Shown here one piece after another: positions 18,006 to 26,160 of a DNA stretch of 60,199 nucleotides. The notes beneath the pieces were generated by a model. It saw only the letters and a program-made list of their open reading frames with translations. It was not told the origin of the DNA and searched no databases. The position numbers and the translations under genes are program-made. The DNA comes from an uncultured Paracoccaceae bacterium. Lineage in GTDB: Bacteria > Pseudomonadota > Alphaproteobacteria > Rhodobacterales > Rhodobacteraceae. The number at the start of each line of letters is the position of its first letter. Position 1 is the stretch's first letter. The DNA is taken from assembly GCA_937922155.1 (NCBI GenBank), contig CAKZVL010000026.1, forward strand, positions 1 to 60,199. The letters run 5' to 3'.

Positions 18006-18944
18006 GTGCCGACCACGTACACTGATCAGTTTTATGAAATGGACCCATATGCGCCTCCGCCTATTGGGACGTTTCTGCCTGTGTTCAGTTTCAATCTGAT
18101 TGATCAAGATGATGATGGCGACATCGAAGCAAACGGTGGTGACAGTGTCGACGGCCAAGATGTGACACAATCCTATCCGGGCGATACGGTGACCGTCAAT
18201 CTATCGGGTGGGGGTTCGATCACCTATACGGGAACGACCTTTTATCTGGCCGATGGGCGTCAGGTTTTTACCCCAACGGATGGGCAGGTTTTGCAAGCCG
18301 GAACATTCGCTGGCGCGTCAGCGGTGACGACACAGGGCACGCTTGATGTGCCTGATTTGGGTCCGCCCTGTTTCGTTTCGGGGACGTTGATTGACACACC
18401 AAATGGCCGCGTTGCGGTTGAGAGTTTGCAGGTCGGCGATCGTGTTGCGACCGTTGATCATGGACCGCAGGTGATACGGTGGATTGGCGCACGCCAGATC
18501 GCAGGCAATGGTGCATTTGCCCCTATTCGGTTTGCTGCTGGTGCGATGGGCAATGATCGCGCGATGTATCTTTCGCCGCAGCATCGCGTGCTTTTGCAGG
18601 GATGGCGGGCTGAGATGTTGTTTGGCGAGGAACAAGTTTTGGTTGGGGCCAAGCATCTTATCAATGACGCGAGTATTCGTCCGGCACCAAGGCGGGATGT
18701 AACCTATCATCATATTCTGTTTGATCAGCACGAATTGGTTTGGTCGGATGGTTGTATCACCGAAAGCTTTTTCCCCGGTGATTGCATTCTGTCGGGCGAT
18801 CCTGAGATGCGTGCGGAGATTGGTGAGTTGTTTCCTGAACTTTTGCAGGACAGCGCAGGGAGTCGTTCGGAAACAGCGCGGCTTGTCCTGAAAGGATATG
18901 AGGCGCGGGCGGTAAGTGACTTGACCCAATCGCGGTGCTTGTGA
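18006..18944 (+). CDS. Hint-domain protein
   Basis: A 312-residue protein with a GTG start; ATGAGG lies five bases upstream and no better ATG exists. The first ~120 residues are acidic and resemble a short extracellular repeat (NLIDQDDDGDIEANGGDSVD). A Hedgehog/intein-type domain then begins at a cysteine (PCFVSGTLIDTPNGRVAVES, then GDRVATVDHGPQVIRWIG), followed by the conserved MYLSPQHRVLLQG. Hint domains can self-cleave, but this bacterial family is usually seen on secreted proteins without proof of processing, and no C-terminal intein Asn/extein is evident. There is no signal peptide, so export, if any, would be by a type I route. It lies alone between the glt terminator and mtgA. Confidence 0.85.
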   Translation: MPTTYTDQFYEMDPYAPPPIGTFLPVFSFNLIDQDDDGDIEANGGDSVDGQDVTQSYPGDTVTVNLSGGGSITYTGTTFYLADGRQVFTPTDGQVLQAGTFAGASAVTTQGTLDVPDLGPPCFVSGTLIDTPNGRVAVESLQVGDRVATVDHGPQVIRWIGARQIAGNGAFAPIRFAAGAMGNDRAMYLSPQHRVLLQGWRAEMLFGEEQVLVGAKHLINDASIRPAPRRDVTYHHILFDQHELVWSDGCITESFFPGDCILSGDPEMRAEIGELFPELLQDSAGSRSETARLVLKGYEARAVSDLTQSRCL

Positions 18945-18956
18945 CTTAAGTCGCTT

Positions 18957-19712
18957 ATGGCAAAACAACCCAAATCCGGATCCAAGAAGACGACCAAGTC
19001 GGCTGGCGCTAAGTCCAAGAAAAAGGTGGCAGCGAAACCAAAGTTTCATGTGCGTGTGCGTCGCATTTTTTGGCGCTGTGTCGCTGCCGTGTTTTTGTTC
19101 GTCGTGGGGATTACCGCGCTTTATTCCGTCGCGAATCCGCCAACGACTCCGTACATGATTTCGGAAAGTCGCAGGCTGGGTGGTATCACCAAGGATTGGG
19201 TCGCGATGGAGGATATTGCTCCGGTGATGGCGCGATCTGTGGTTGCGGCAGAAGATGCGAATTTTTGTTTGCACTGGGGTTTGGATGTGAACGCGATCCA
19301 ATCAGCATTGGAAACGGGTGGATCGCGTGGGGCATCGACTATTTCCCAGCAAGTTGTGAAGAATGTATTTCTTTGGCACGGCCGTTCTTGGCTGCGCAAA
19401 TCCGTTGAGGCGGTTTGGACGCCGTTGATGGAATTGCTGTGGTCCAAGGAACGAATTCTAGAGATCTATTTGAATGTGGCGGAATTTGATGAAGGCGTGT
19501 TTGGAGTTCAAGCGGCGTCGCGTCATTACTTTGGCGTTGATGCGGCGGACCTGACGCCTGCGCAGGCGTCGCGTTTGTCCGTTATTCTGCCGTCGCCCAA
19601 GACCAGATCGGCGGCAGACCTGACGCCAGCGCTTGGCCGGAGAGCAAATGGGATCGTCGATGGGGCAGCGACGATCCTTGCTGATGGTCGTGCGTCTTGC
19701 TTTGAAGGTTGA
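18957..19712 (+). CDS. mtgA: Monofunctional biosynthetic peptidoglycan transglycosylase MtgA
   Basis: A 251-residue glycosyltransferase (GT51) that polymerises lipid II into glycan strands. A Lys-rich cytoplasmic tail (KSGSKKTTKSAGAKSKKK) precedes one membrane helix at about 40-62. The catalytic motifs follow: AAEDANFCLHWGLD with the essential glutamate, and GASTISQQVVKNVFLW. Later LNVAEFDEGVFGVQAASRHYF is also typical. There is no transpeptidase domain and the size fits MtgA. It begins 12 bases after the Hint gene stop. Confidence 0.97.
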   Translation: MAKQPKSGSKKTTKSAGAKSKKKVAAKPKFHVRVRRIFWRCVAAVFLFVVGITALYSVANPPTTPYMISESRRLGGITKDWVAMEDIAPVMARSVVAAEDANFCLHWGLDVNAIQSALETGGSRGASTISQQVVKNVFLWHGRSWLRKSVEAVWTPLMELLWSKERILEIYLNVAEFDEGVFGVQAASRHYFGVDAADLTPAQASRLSVILPSPKTRSAADLTPALGRRANGIVDGAATILADGRASCFEG

Positions 19713-19764
19713 TCCATTGCCACTGTTACGGCATTGAAGGAGCATACTTACTGCTAGGGCTGCT

Positions 19765-20430
19765 ATGAACCGTTTGTATCATTTTCCGCTTTCCCCATTT
19801 TCGCGCAAAGTGCGTTTGTCACTGGCCGAAAAGAAGATCGAAGTTGAGCTGGTCGAAGAACGCTATTGGGAAAAGGACAGTGATTTTCTGCGCCGTAACC
19901 CAGCGGGCAAAGTGCCGGTTTTGAAAATGAGCAATCGGACAATGGCCGATAGCACGGCGATTTGTGAGTATTTGGAAGATGTCCATCCGACACCTGCGCT
20001 ACTGCCCTCTGATCCTGAGGGGCGCTATGAGGCGCGGCGTCTGGTGTCGTGGTTTGATGATAAGTTTCATGCAGAGGTGACATCAAAGCTGTTAGGGGAA
20101 CGGGTGTTCCGCAAAGTCATGGGCACGGGATATCCTGACAGTACAAACGTCAAGGAAGGTGCGCGGTCAATTAAGTTTCATCTTGATTACATGGCCCAGC
20201 TTTTGGATCAGCGTCGCTGGTTGGCGGGCAATGATTTGACCCTAGCGGATTTTTCCGCAGCGGCGCAGTTGTCTTGTCTGGATTACATTTCGGACGTGGA
20301 TTGGAACCGTCATGAGGTGGTCAAAGACTGGTATGCTAAGATTAAGTCGCGCCCTGCGTTTCGATCCCTGCTTGTGGATCAAGTGTCGGGTTTTCCGCAG
20401 CCTGCGCATTATGCTGACCTTGATTTTTGA
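19765..20430 (+). CDS. Glutathione S-transferase family protein
   Basis: A 221-residue cytosolic protein. The N-terminal thioredoxin-like domain contains YHFPLSPFSRKVRLSL, where a serine stands at the catalytic position, then the cis-proline region GKVPVL and the glutathione-gamma-Glu contact MADSTAICEYLED. The all-helical C-terminal domain ends with WLAGNDLTLADFSAAAQLSCL, the N-capping box of GSTs. The substrate cannot be told. It sits 52 bases after mtgA and 84 bases before queG. Confidence 0.93.
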   Translation: MNRLYHFPLSPFSRKVRLSLAEKKIEVELVEERYWEKDSDFLRRNPAGKVPVLKMSNRTMADSTAICEYLEDVHPTPALLPSDPEGRYEARRLVSWFDDKFHAEVTSKLLGERVFRKVMGTGYPDSTNVKEGARSIKFHLDYMAQLLDQRRWLAGNDLTLADFSAAAQLSCLDYISDVDWNRHEVVKDWYAKIKSRPAFRSLLVDQVSGFPQPAHYADLDF

Positions 20431-20514
20431 TTTGGGTTTGGGTGGGCCCCGCCCCCCCACCCCTGTCGGGGGTTTCACCCCTGGACCCCCAACGTATTTG
20501 AAAACCAAAGAAGC

Positions 20515-21546
20515 ATGTCGCTAAAGGATGATCTGAGCGCATTTGCGCGAGAGGCTGGGTTTTCTTCCCTTGGCATTTGTCGCCCCGACGCCATCCCGGA
20601 TGCGCAAGATCGATTGCAGTCGTTCGTTGACGACGGTGCGCATGGTCAGATGTCATGGATGGCAGAGCGGATGGAATGGCGTGGTGATCCGACAGCGCTT
20701 TGGCCTGAGGCCAAGACTGTAATCATGTTGGCGGAAACCTATACCCCGGATCATGATCCTTTGGCGGTTCTGGGACATCCTGATCGTGGGGCCGTTTCGG
20801 TTTATGCGCAGGGGCGTGATTATCATGATGTGGTCAAAAAGCGCCTGAAGCGCGTCGGGCGATGGTTGATAGATCAGGTGCCGGGGGCAGAGATAAAGGT
20901 GTTCGTCGATACCGCCCCAGTGATGGAAAAGCCGCTGGCGCAGGCCGCCGGTCTGGGCTGGCAAGGGAAGCATACAAATTTGCTGTCGCGCGATTTGGGT
21001 AATTGGTTTTTCCTTGGCGCGATCTTTACCACGGTGGAGCTTGACGTGGACCCCGCTGAGGTTTCCCATTGTGGCAGTTGCACGGCATGTTTGGATGTGT
21101 GCCCGACCGATGCATTTCCCGCAGCCTACCGTTTGGATGCGCGACGCTGCATTTCCTATCTGACGATTGAGCATAAGGGCCCGGTGGATGAGGCGTTGCG
21201 CGCCAAGATGGGCAATCGCATTTATGGCTGCGATGATTGCTTGGCTGTTTGTCCTTGGAACAAGTTTGCTGTGGCGGCCCGTGATCATCGGTTCGATCCG
21301 AAGACGGATGTAAAGGACCCGCCGCTGGCCCAATTGGCAGCGCTGGATGATGCCGCGTTTCGGGCGCGGTTTTCAGGATCGCCCATTAAGCGGATTGGCC
21401 GTGATCGGTTTGTGCGCAACGTAGCCTATGCGATTGGCAATTCTGCGCTACCCTCTTTGGCGGCGGCGGTGCGTCCTTTGGTGGAGGATCCGGACGCCGC
21501 TGTTGCGGATGCGGCCCGCTGGGCTTTGCGCCAATTGGAGGATTAG
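20515..21546 (+). CDS. queG: Epoxyqueuosine reductase QueG
   Basis: A 343-residue cobalamin- and iron-sulfur-dependent enzyme for the last step of queuosine synthesis in tRNA wobble position 34. Two [4Fe-4S] clusters are marked by [17 protein letters not shown] and [14 protein letters not shown]. The N-terminal domain has AEREA-like features and [10 protein letters not shown]. The C-terminal HEAT-like repeat ([24 protein letters not shown]) is usual. The ATG at 20515 is preceded not by a good Shine-Dalgarno sequence but by a C-rich segment ending in GTATTTGAAAACCAAAGAAGC. It is followed three bases later by the sugar dehydrogenase gene. Confidence 0.97.
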   Translation: MSLKDDLSAFAREAGFSSLGICRPDAIPDAQDRLQSFVDDGAHGQMSWMAERMEWRGDPTALWPEAKTVIMLAETYTPDHDPLAVLGHPDRGAVSVYAQGRDYHDVVKKRLKRVGRWLIDQVPGAEIKVFVDTAPVMEKPLAQAAGLGWQGKHTNLLSRDLGNWFFLGAIFTTVELDVDPAEVSHCGSCTACLDVCPTDAFPAAYRLDARRCISYLTIEHKGPVDEALRAKMGNRIYGCDDCLAVCPWNKFAVAARDHRFDPKTDVKDPPLAQLAALDDAAFRARFSGSPIKRIGRDRFVRNVAYAIGNSALPSLAAAVRPLVEDPDAAVADAARWALRQLED

Positions 21547-21549
21547 ATC

Positions 21550-22704
21550 ATGTGGAAATACATTTTTGCACTGTTGCCAAGTTTGGCCTTTGCTCAGGTA
21601 GAGCAAGGTGCCCCAAATGCCGATTTTGCCCCGGCTTTTGAAGGCCAGACCCGAGCGACTGCATTGCCAGCCAGTCAGGTCAGTGTCACGTCGTTTGCGC
21701 AAGGGTTAGAGAACCCTTGGGGCATTGCGCCGTTGCCTGATGGTCGTTTTCTTGTCACTGAACGTCCCGGGCGGATGCGGATCATTGATAGCGATGGTGG
21801 TCTGTCTGACCCGATTGCTGGCTTGCCAGAGGTTGACGACCGTCGTCAAGGCGGCCTTTTGGATGTCGCCGTTTCACCGAATTTTGCGCGCGATGGTTTG
21901 GTGTTTTGGACCTATGCCAAGCGTGTGACCGGTGGCACTGTGACGGCGGCGGCACGGGGTGTTTTGACGGTCGGTGGTTTGATGCGGGATGTGCAGGAGA
22001 TATTTATCCAGACCCCGCCATCGCGTTCACCGATGCATTATGGCAGCAGGATTATTCCGCAAGCGGATGGAACGCTGTGGATCACGACGGGCGAGCATTC
22101 ATCCGTTGGCGACCGCGTCAAGGCGCAGGATAATTCCACGACATATGGCAAGGTCATTCGTCTGAATTGGGATGGAAGTGTGCCGGCGGATAATCCGTTT
22201 GTTGGTCGGGACGGGATGGACAGTATTTGGTCTTATGGTCATCGCAATCCGCAGGGTGCGGCGCTGGGCCCCGGTGGTTTGTGGACGGTGGAACACGGAC
22301 CGCGGGGCGGGGATGAGTTGAACAAGCCGGAGGCTGGCAAGAACTATGGTTGGCCGGTGATTTCCTATGGCATCAATTACATCGGAACCCGTGTTGGGTC
22401 CGGCCGTGCGGTGCAGGACGGGATGGAGCAGCCGGTATATTACTGGGATCCGGTGATCGCGCCGGGGGGGATGGCGTTTTATGAAGGTGCCTTTACGCCC
22501 TGGCGTGGCGATATTTTGATCGCGTCCCTGCGGCCTGGTGGTTTGGTCCGTTTGAAGATGGAGGCTGGACGCGTGATCGGTGAGGAGCGTTTGTTGCGCG
22601 ATGTTGGCCGCGTGCGGGATGTGGAAGTGTTGCGGGACGGCAGTCTTTTGGTTCTGATCGATGATGCGCGTGGCGAAGTCTTGCGCGTTGTGCCGGAGGG
22701 CTGA
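21550..22704 (+). CDS. Soluble PQQ-type aldose sugar dehydrogenase (YliI/Gdh-B fold)
   Basis: A 384-residue periplasmic protein with a signal peptide (MWKYIFALLPSLAFAQ). It is a six-bladed beta-propeller of the glucose/sorbosone dehydrogenase family. Seen motifs include LENPWGIAPLPDGRFLVTER, the catalytic-type histidine region GEHSSVGD, GHRNPQGAAL and WTVEHGPRGGDELN. A GGAGG lies seven bases before the ATG and fixes the start. The cofactor PQQ is known for some members; no PQQ synthesis genes are in view. It is in an operon with queG and the EamA gene, probably by proximity and not by function. A distant paralogue fused to cytochrome c lies at 44139. Confidence 0.93.
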   Translation: MWKYIFALLPSLAFAQVEQGAPNADFAPAFEGQTRATALPASQVSVTSFAQGLENPWGIAPLPDGRFLVTERPGRMRIIDSDGGLSDPIAGLPEVDDRRQGGLLDVAVSPNFARDGLVFWTYAKRVTGGTVTAAARGVLTVGGLMRDVQEIFIQTPPSRSPMHYGSRIIPQADGTLWITTGEHSSVGDRVKAQDNSTTYGKVIRLNWDGSVPADNPFVGRDGMDSIWSYGHRNPQGAALGPGGLWTVEHGPRGGDELNKPEAGKNYGWPVISYGINYIGTRVGSGRAVQDGMEQPVYYWDPVIAPGGMAFYEGAFTPWRGDILIASLRPGGLVRLKMEAGRVIGEERLLRDVGRVRDVEVLRDGSLLVLIDDARGEVLRVVPEG

Positions 22705-23624
22705 TGCAACCGCTGCGCGGGATCGCGCTGAAGGTTATGTCCGTTTTTACCTTTGTCTGCATGGCGAGCTTGATCAAGGCGTCCGCAGATCAGGTGCCAC
22801 CGGGGCAGGCGGTGTTTTTCCGATCCTTTTTTGCGTTGCCGATTATATTCGGCTGGCTTGCCATGCGTGGGCAGCTGATGAATGGGTGGAAGACAAAGAA
22901 CCCGATGGGCCATGTTTGGCGCGGCCTTGTCGGGACGACGGCGATGGGCCTTGGCTTTACCGGACTTGGCCTTTTGCCGCTGCCGGAGGTGACGGCGATT
23001 GGGTATGCTGCGCCGCTGATGGTTGTTGTGTTTGCCGCGATGTTTCTGAACGAAAGGGTAGGTGTCTATCGATTGAGCATGGTGGGGCTGGGGATGATCG
23101 GTGTTTTGATTGTTCTGTCGCCCCGGCTTTCGATTGGGGTGGAGCTGTCGACGGGCGAAACGCTTGGCGCTGTTGTTGTTTTGATGGGGGCGGTGATGGC
23201 CGCGCTTGCGCAAGTGTTTGTGCGCAAGATGGTTGAAACAGAGGACACCGCTGCCATTGTATTTTGGTTTACTGTGACCTCAACCTTGATGTCGTTGCTG
23301 ACTTTGCCTTGGGGCTGGGCCGTTGTGACGTGGGATGTTGCCATGATGCTGGTGCTGGCCGGGCTGTTTGGTGGGGTTGGTCAGATTTTGATGACCTCAA
23401 GCTATCGCTATGCTGATGCGTCCCTTGTGGCGCCGTTTGATTATTCGTCGATGATCCTGGCGTTGGGCATTGGGTATTTCATCTTTGACGAAGTGCCGAC
23501 GGGGACGATGATGATTGGGGCCGTTATCGTGATTTCGGCAGGTGTCTTGATCATCTGGCGCGAGCGTCAGTTAGGAATGGAGCGCGCGCGGCAGCGGAAG
23601 GTGACGGGGAAGACGGGGGGTTAG
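22704..23624 (+). CDS. EamA/DMT-family exporter
   Basis: A 306-residue inner-membrane protein with about ten hydrophobic segments in two repeated halves (EamA repeats), for example GHVWRGLVGTTAMGLGFTGL and later ADASLVAPFDYSSMILALGI. It resembles RhaT/YdcZ-type drug/metabolite transporters, which move small metabolites or amino acids; the substrate cannot be inferred. Its ATG shares one base with the stop codon of the sugar dehydrogenase gene. The C-terminus is short and basic (RARQRKVTGK). Confidence 0.93.
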   Translation: MQPLRGIALKVMSVFTFVCMASLIKASADQVPPGQAVFFRSFFALPIIFGWLAMRGQLMNGWKTKNPMGHVWRGLVGTTAMGLGFTGLGLLPLPEVTAIGYAAPLMVVVFAAMFLNERVGVYRLSMVGLGMIGVLIVLSPRLSIGVELSTGETLGAVVVLMGAVMAALAQVFVRKMVETEDTAAIVFWFTVTSTLMSLLTLPWGWAVVTWDVAMMLVLAGLFGGVGQILMTSSYRYADASLVAPFDYSSMILALGIGYFIFDEVPTGTMMIGAVIVISAGVLIIWRERQLGMERARQRKVTGKTGG

Positions 23625-23662
23625 GAAAGCGTGGTATCAGGCGAAATCTGCCGATATTCACA

Positions 23663-23703
23663 GCGCTTTTCTGGTCCGGAATCAAGCCGAAAGCGCCGGA
23701 CCA
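23663..23703. other. Two mutually exclusive hairpins in an intergenic region
   Basis: GCGCTTT (23663-23669) can pair with AAAGCGC (23690-23696), while TGGTCCGG (23672-23679) can pair with CCGGACCA (23696-23703). The two pairings cross each other and share base 23696, so only one can form at a time as plain hairpins (or both as a tight pseudoknot). Confidence 0.5.
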
Positions 23704-23707
23704 TTGA

Positions 23708-23727
23708 CGACCCGCCCCGACGGGTCG
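23708..23727. other. Hairpin in the EamA-ilvE intergenic region
   Basis: CGACCCG and CGGGTCG are perfect 7-base arms with the loop CCCCGA. There is no T-run. It stands 5 bases after the competing hairpins and before another imperfect stem (CACCC...GGGTG, 23811-23843). Confidence 0.5.
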
Positions 23728-23895
23728 GCGACTTGTTATCTGGTCCTCCCGTTCAGATGGAAGATGTGCTTGGCTGACATAAAGTTTTGCTGCGGCCCCT
23801 ACAGTTCGCCCACCCGCGTGCCGTCAATGGTACGGCTTGGGTGAGTTCGCTGTAATTGCCGATTGGCTGCTTTATCTGTCCGTCTCTGATTTGAC

Positions 23896-24765
23896 TTAAG
23901 CCCGCACCAACTTCTCATACGTGCTCGCCACGTCTATCGCCATCGCGCCAACTTCAAAGTTGTAGTCCCCAATCTGCCCAATAGGCGTGACCTCTGCGGC
24001 GCTGCCGGTCAGCCAGGCTTGTTCAAACCCTTCCAGCTCTTCGGGCATGATGACCCGTTCGTTGACCTTGATGCCCTTTTCTTGGAGCATTTGGATGATG
24101 GTCTGACGTGTCAGCCCGTTTAGGAAGGCGTCAGGCTTGGGCGTATGCACTTCGCCGTCTTTGACGAAGAACAGGTTTGCCCCGGTGCATTCGGCCACAT
24201 AGCCGCGGTAGTCGAACATCAGTGCGTCAGAGCAGCCTTTGGCCTCTGCGGCGTGTTTGGACATGGTTGCGATCATATAAAGACCAGCAGCCTTGGCCTG
24301 TGAGGGCGCGGTTTCGGGCGATGGGCGTTTCCATTTGGCGATATCAAGCTTCGCCCCTTTGGTTTTTGCATCCCCGTAGTAGTTGCCCCATTCCCAAACG
24401 GCGACAGCCAGATGAACCGGATTCTTTTCCGCAGCGACACCCATATCTTCGCCAGAGCCGCGCCAAGCGACGGGGCGCACGTAGGCGTCCGTCAAGCCGT
24501 TGGCATCAAGGGCGGCCCGTTTGGCGGCTTCGATTTCATCGACGGAGTAGGGAATTTCGAAGTCGATCAGATTGGCGGACGTTTTCAAACGTTCTGAGTG
24601 ATCGCGCGAGCGGAAGATTTTGCCTGAATAGCAGCGTTCGCCCTCAAACACGGAAGAGGCATAGTGCATGGCATGCGTCAGAATATGGACGTTTGCATCG
24701 CGCCATTCGATCAATTTGCCGTCCAACCAGATTTTTCCGTCCCGATCATCATATGCGCCAGCCAT
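23896..24765 (-). CDS. ilvE: Branched-chain amino acid aminotransferase IlvE
   Basis: A 289-residue class IV PLP aminotransferase for Leu/Ile/Val. The start is fixed by GGAGG six bases before the ATG at 24765; longer in-frame extensions up to 24924 run into the divergent promoter region. Key stretches are HAMHYASSVFEGERCY, the substrate/PLP arginine region, and SKHAAEAKGCSDALMFD. The PLP phosphate region is AECTGANLFFVKDGEVHTP, followed by LNGLTRQTII. The expected PLP lysine is in the GAKLDIAKWKRPSP-to-SQAKAAGLY span. It is divergent from petP with a palindrome between them. Confidence 0.96.
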   Translation of the reverse strand: MAGAYDDRDGKIWLDGKLIEWRDANVHILTHAMHYASSVFEGERCYSGKIFRSRDHSERLKTSANLIDFEIPYSVDEIEAAKRAALDANGLTDAYVRPVAWRGSGEDMGVAAEKNPVHLAVAVWEWGNYYGDAKTKGAKLDIAKWKRPSPETAPSQAKAAGLYMIATMSKHAAEAKGCSDALMFDYRGYVAECTGANLFFVKDGEVHTPKPDAFLNGLTRQTIIQMLQEKGIKVNERVIMPEELEGFEQAWLTGSAAEVTPIGQIGDYNFEVGAMAIDVASTYEKLVRA

Positions 24766-24840
24766 CGCAGCCTCCATCGTGTTTGCATTTGTTACGCGCT
24801 TAGGTCCGTATCGGACATATTGTTGCGCCAAAGCTGTGAA

Positions 24841-24893
24841 TCGGTAGCAATTATGCCTTGGAATGTCAACAAGACTGACGTATTCTAACGTCA
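24841..24893. promoter_or_regulatory. ilvE-petP divergent control region with palindrome
   Basis: TGACGT (24876-24881) and ACGTCA (24888-24893) form a perfect inverted repeat with a 6-base spacer, 12 bases before the petP start. On the minus strand TTGACA (24864-24869) and TACCGA (24841-24846), 17 bases apart, could be the ilvE promoter. The palindrome is a plausible binding site for the MarR-type PetP itself. Confidence 0.5.
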
Positions 24894-24905
24894 AATAAGG
24901 TGAAG

Positions 24906-25412
24906 ATGACCATGTCCCATCCAACCACGACGCCCAATGGCCTTCTGTTTTTGACCGATGATCAATTGCGCAAAGGGATTGAGGCGATGTTTTTCGCCTA
25001 TCGTGGTTTTACCGCTGATCCTGATCGCATTCTTGCCAAACATGGCTATGGCCGCGCCCATCACCGCGCGATTCATTTTATTCACCGTTCCCCCGGGACG
25101 ACGGTGAACAATCTTTTGTCAATATTGGGGGTTACCAAGCAGTCGTTAAATCGTGTGTTGCGTACCTTGGTTGCGGACGGTTTAGTGTCCAACACAGTGG
25201 GTGCGCGCGACAAACGAGAACGTCATTTGCACCTGACCGAAAAGGGTGAAACGCTTGAACGCGCCTTATCGGATGCACAGCGTGATCGAATGCGCTATGC
25301 TTTTCGCACTGCGGGGCCAGAGGCGGTTGCCGGGTTTCGACAAGTGTTAGAAGCGATGATGGATGAAGACATGCGCCATTCCTATGAGGCGCTATTGGAT
25401 GGAACAGAATGA
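24906..25412 (+). CDS. petP: MarR-family transcriptional regulator PetP
   Basis: A 168-residue winged-helix DNA-binding protein. The HTH lies at about 60-85 (TTVNNLLSILGVTKQSLNRVLRTL), the wing at about 95-108 (GARDKRERHLHLTEKG), and helices at both ends give dimerisation. AAGG seven bases before the ATG at 24906 decides the start. The gene overlaps petR by ATGA; a MarR regulator coupled to an OmpR-type response regulator is the petP-petR arrangement known from Rhodobacter capsulatus, where petR is needed for growth and lies near petABC. petABC is not in this window. The inducer is unknown. Confidence 0.87.
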   Translation: MTMSHPTTTPNGLLFLTDDQLRKGIEAMFFAYRGFTADPDRILAKHGYGRAHHRAIHFIHRSPGTTVNNLLSILGVTKQSLNRVLRTLVADGLVSNTVGARDKRERHLHLTEKGETLERALSDAQRDRMRYAFRTAGPEAVAGFRQVLEAMMDEDMRHSYEALLDGTE

Positions 25413-26110
25413 AAGCGGATGACGCGCACCTATTGATCGTCGATGATGACGAACGCATTCGAGGCCTGCTGCAGAAATTTTTGGTGCGCAGCGGCTTTTT
25501 GGTTAGTACCGCTCGCGATGCGTCCCACGCCCGTCGTGTGTTAAGTGGTTTGGAATTTGATCTGATCGTTTTGGACGTGATGATGCCCGGCGAAGACGGG
25601 ATGAGCCTGTGTCGCGATTTGCGCCAGACCATCACAACCCCGATCATGTTGCTAACCGCCAAAGGCGATACCGATGATCGTATCAATGGATTGGAAGCGG
25701 GTGCGGATGATTATCTGGCAAAGCCGTTTGAACCAAAAGAACTGCTGTTGCGCATCAATGCCATTTTGCGCCGCGTGCCGGATACGGAACCTGCCACGGT
25801 TGCGCCGACTGTTCTTAACCTTGGGTCGATCCGTTACGACATTGGCCGCGGAGAGATGTGGCAAGGCGACGATTTGGTGCGCTTGACAGCAACAGAAAGC
25901 CAGTTGATGCGCATATTTTCATCTGCCCCGGGCGAGGCTATGTCGCGTGCGCGCCTTGTCGAAGAACTGAGCCGGTCTGGTGGACAGACCCAAGAGCGGG
26001 CTGTTGATGTGCAGATCACCCGTTTGCGTCGCAAGATTGAGGCGGATCCAAAGCAGCCTCGGTATTTGCAGACAGTGCGTGGCGCGGGATATATGCTCGC
26101 CCCTGATTGA
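25409..26110 (+). CDS. petR: OmpR-family response regulator PetR
   Basis: A 233-residue two-component regulator. The receiver domain has the acidic pair in LIVDDDER (Asp12/13), the phosphoacceptor Asp56 in LIVLDVMMPG, the threonine in LLTAK and the lysine in AKPFEP. The C-terminal winged helix has the OmpR pattern (LTATESQLMRIF, then SRSGGQTQERAVDVQITRLR, RKIEADPKQPRYLQTVRGAGY). There is no histidine kinase next to it; coupling to the MarR gene replaces the usual kinase partner. Confidence 0.92.
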   Translation: MKADDAHLLIVDDDERIRGLLQKFLVRSGFLVSTARDASHARRVLSGLEFDLIVLDVMMPGEDGMSLCRDLRQTITTPIMLLTAKGDTDDRINGLEAGADDYLAKPFEPKELLLRINAILRRVPDTEPATVAPTVLNLGSIRYDIGRGEMWQGDDLVRLTATESQLMRIFSSAPGEAMSRARLVEELSRSGGQTQERAVDVQITRLRRKIEADPKQPRYLQTVRGAGYMLAPD

Positions 26111-26160
26111 TCCGCTTTATAGGGGTTGAGGTTGTCGTCGGAATTTGGCCTTTTGTCCCT

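Noticed and set aside
22479-23213. A 244-codon open frame on the minus strand across the EamA gene
   Set aside because: Low-complexity basic translation antisense to a conserved transporter; no ribosome site.
23625-23895. A decayed coding gene between the EamA gene and ilvE
   Set aside because: No frame shows a recognisable protein motif; I can support only the hairpins, so no pseudogene is reported.
24766-24924. N-terminal extension of ilvE by 53 codons
   Set aside because: It runs through the divergent promoter region and the petP start; GGAGG points to the ATG at 24765, where the conserved fold begins.
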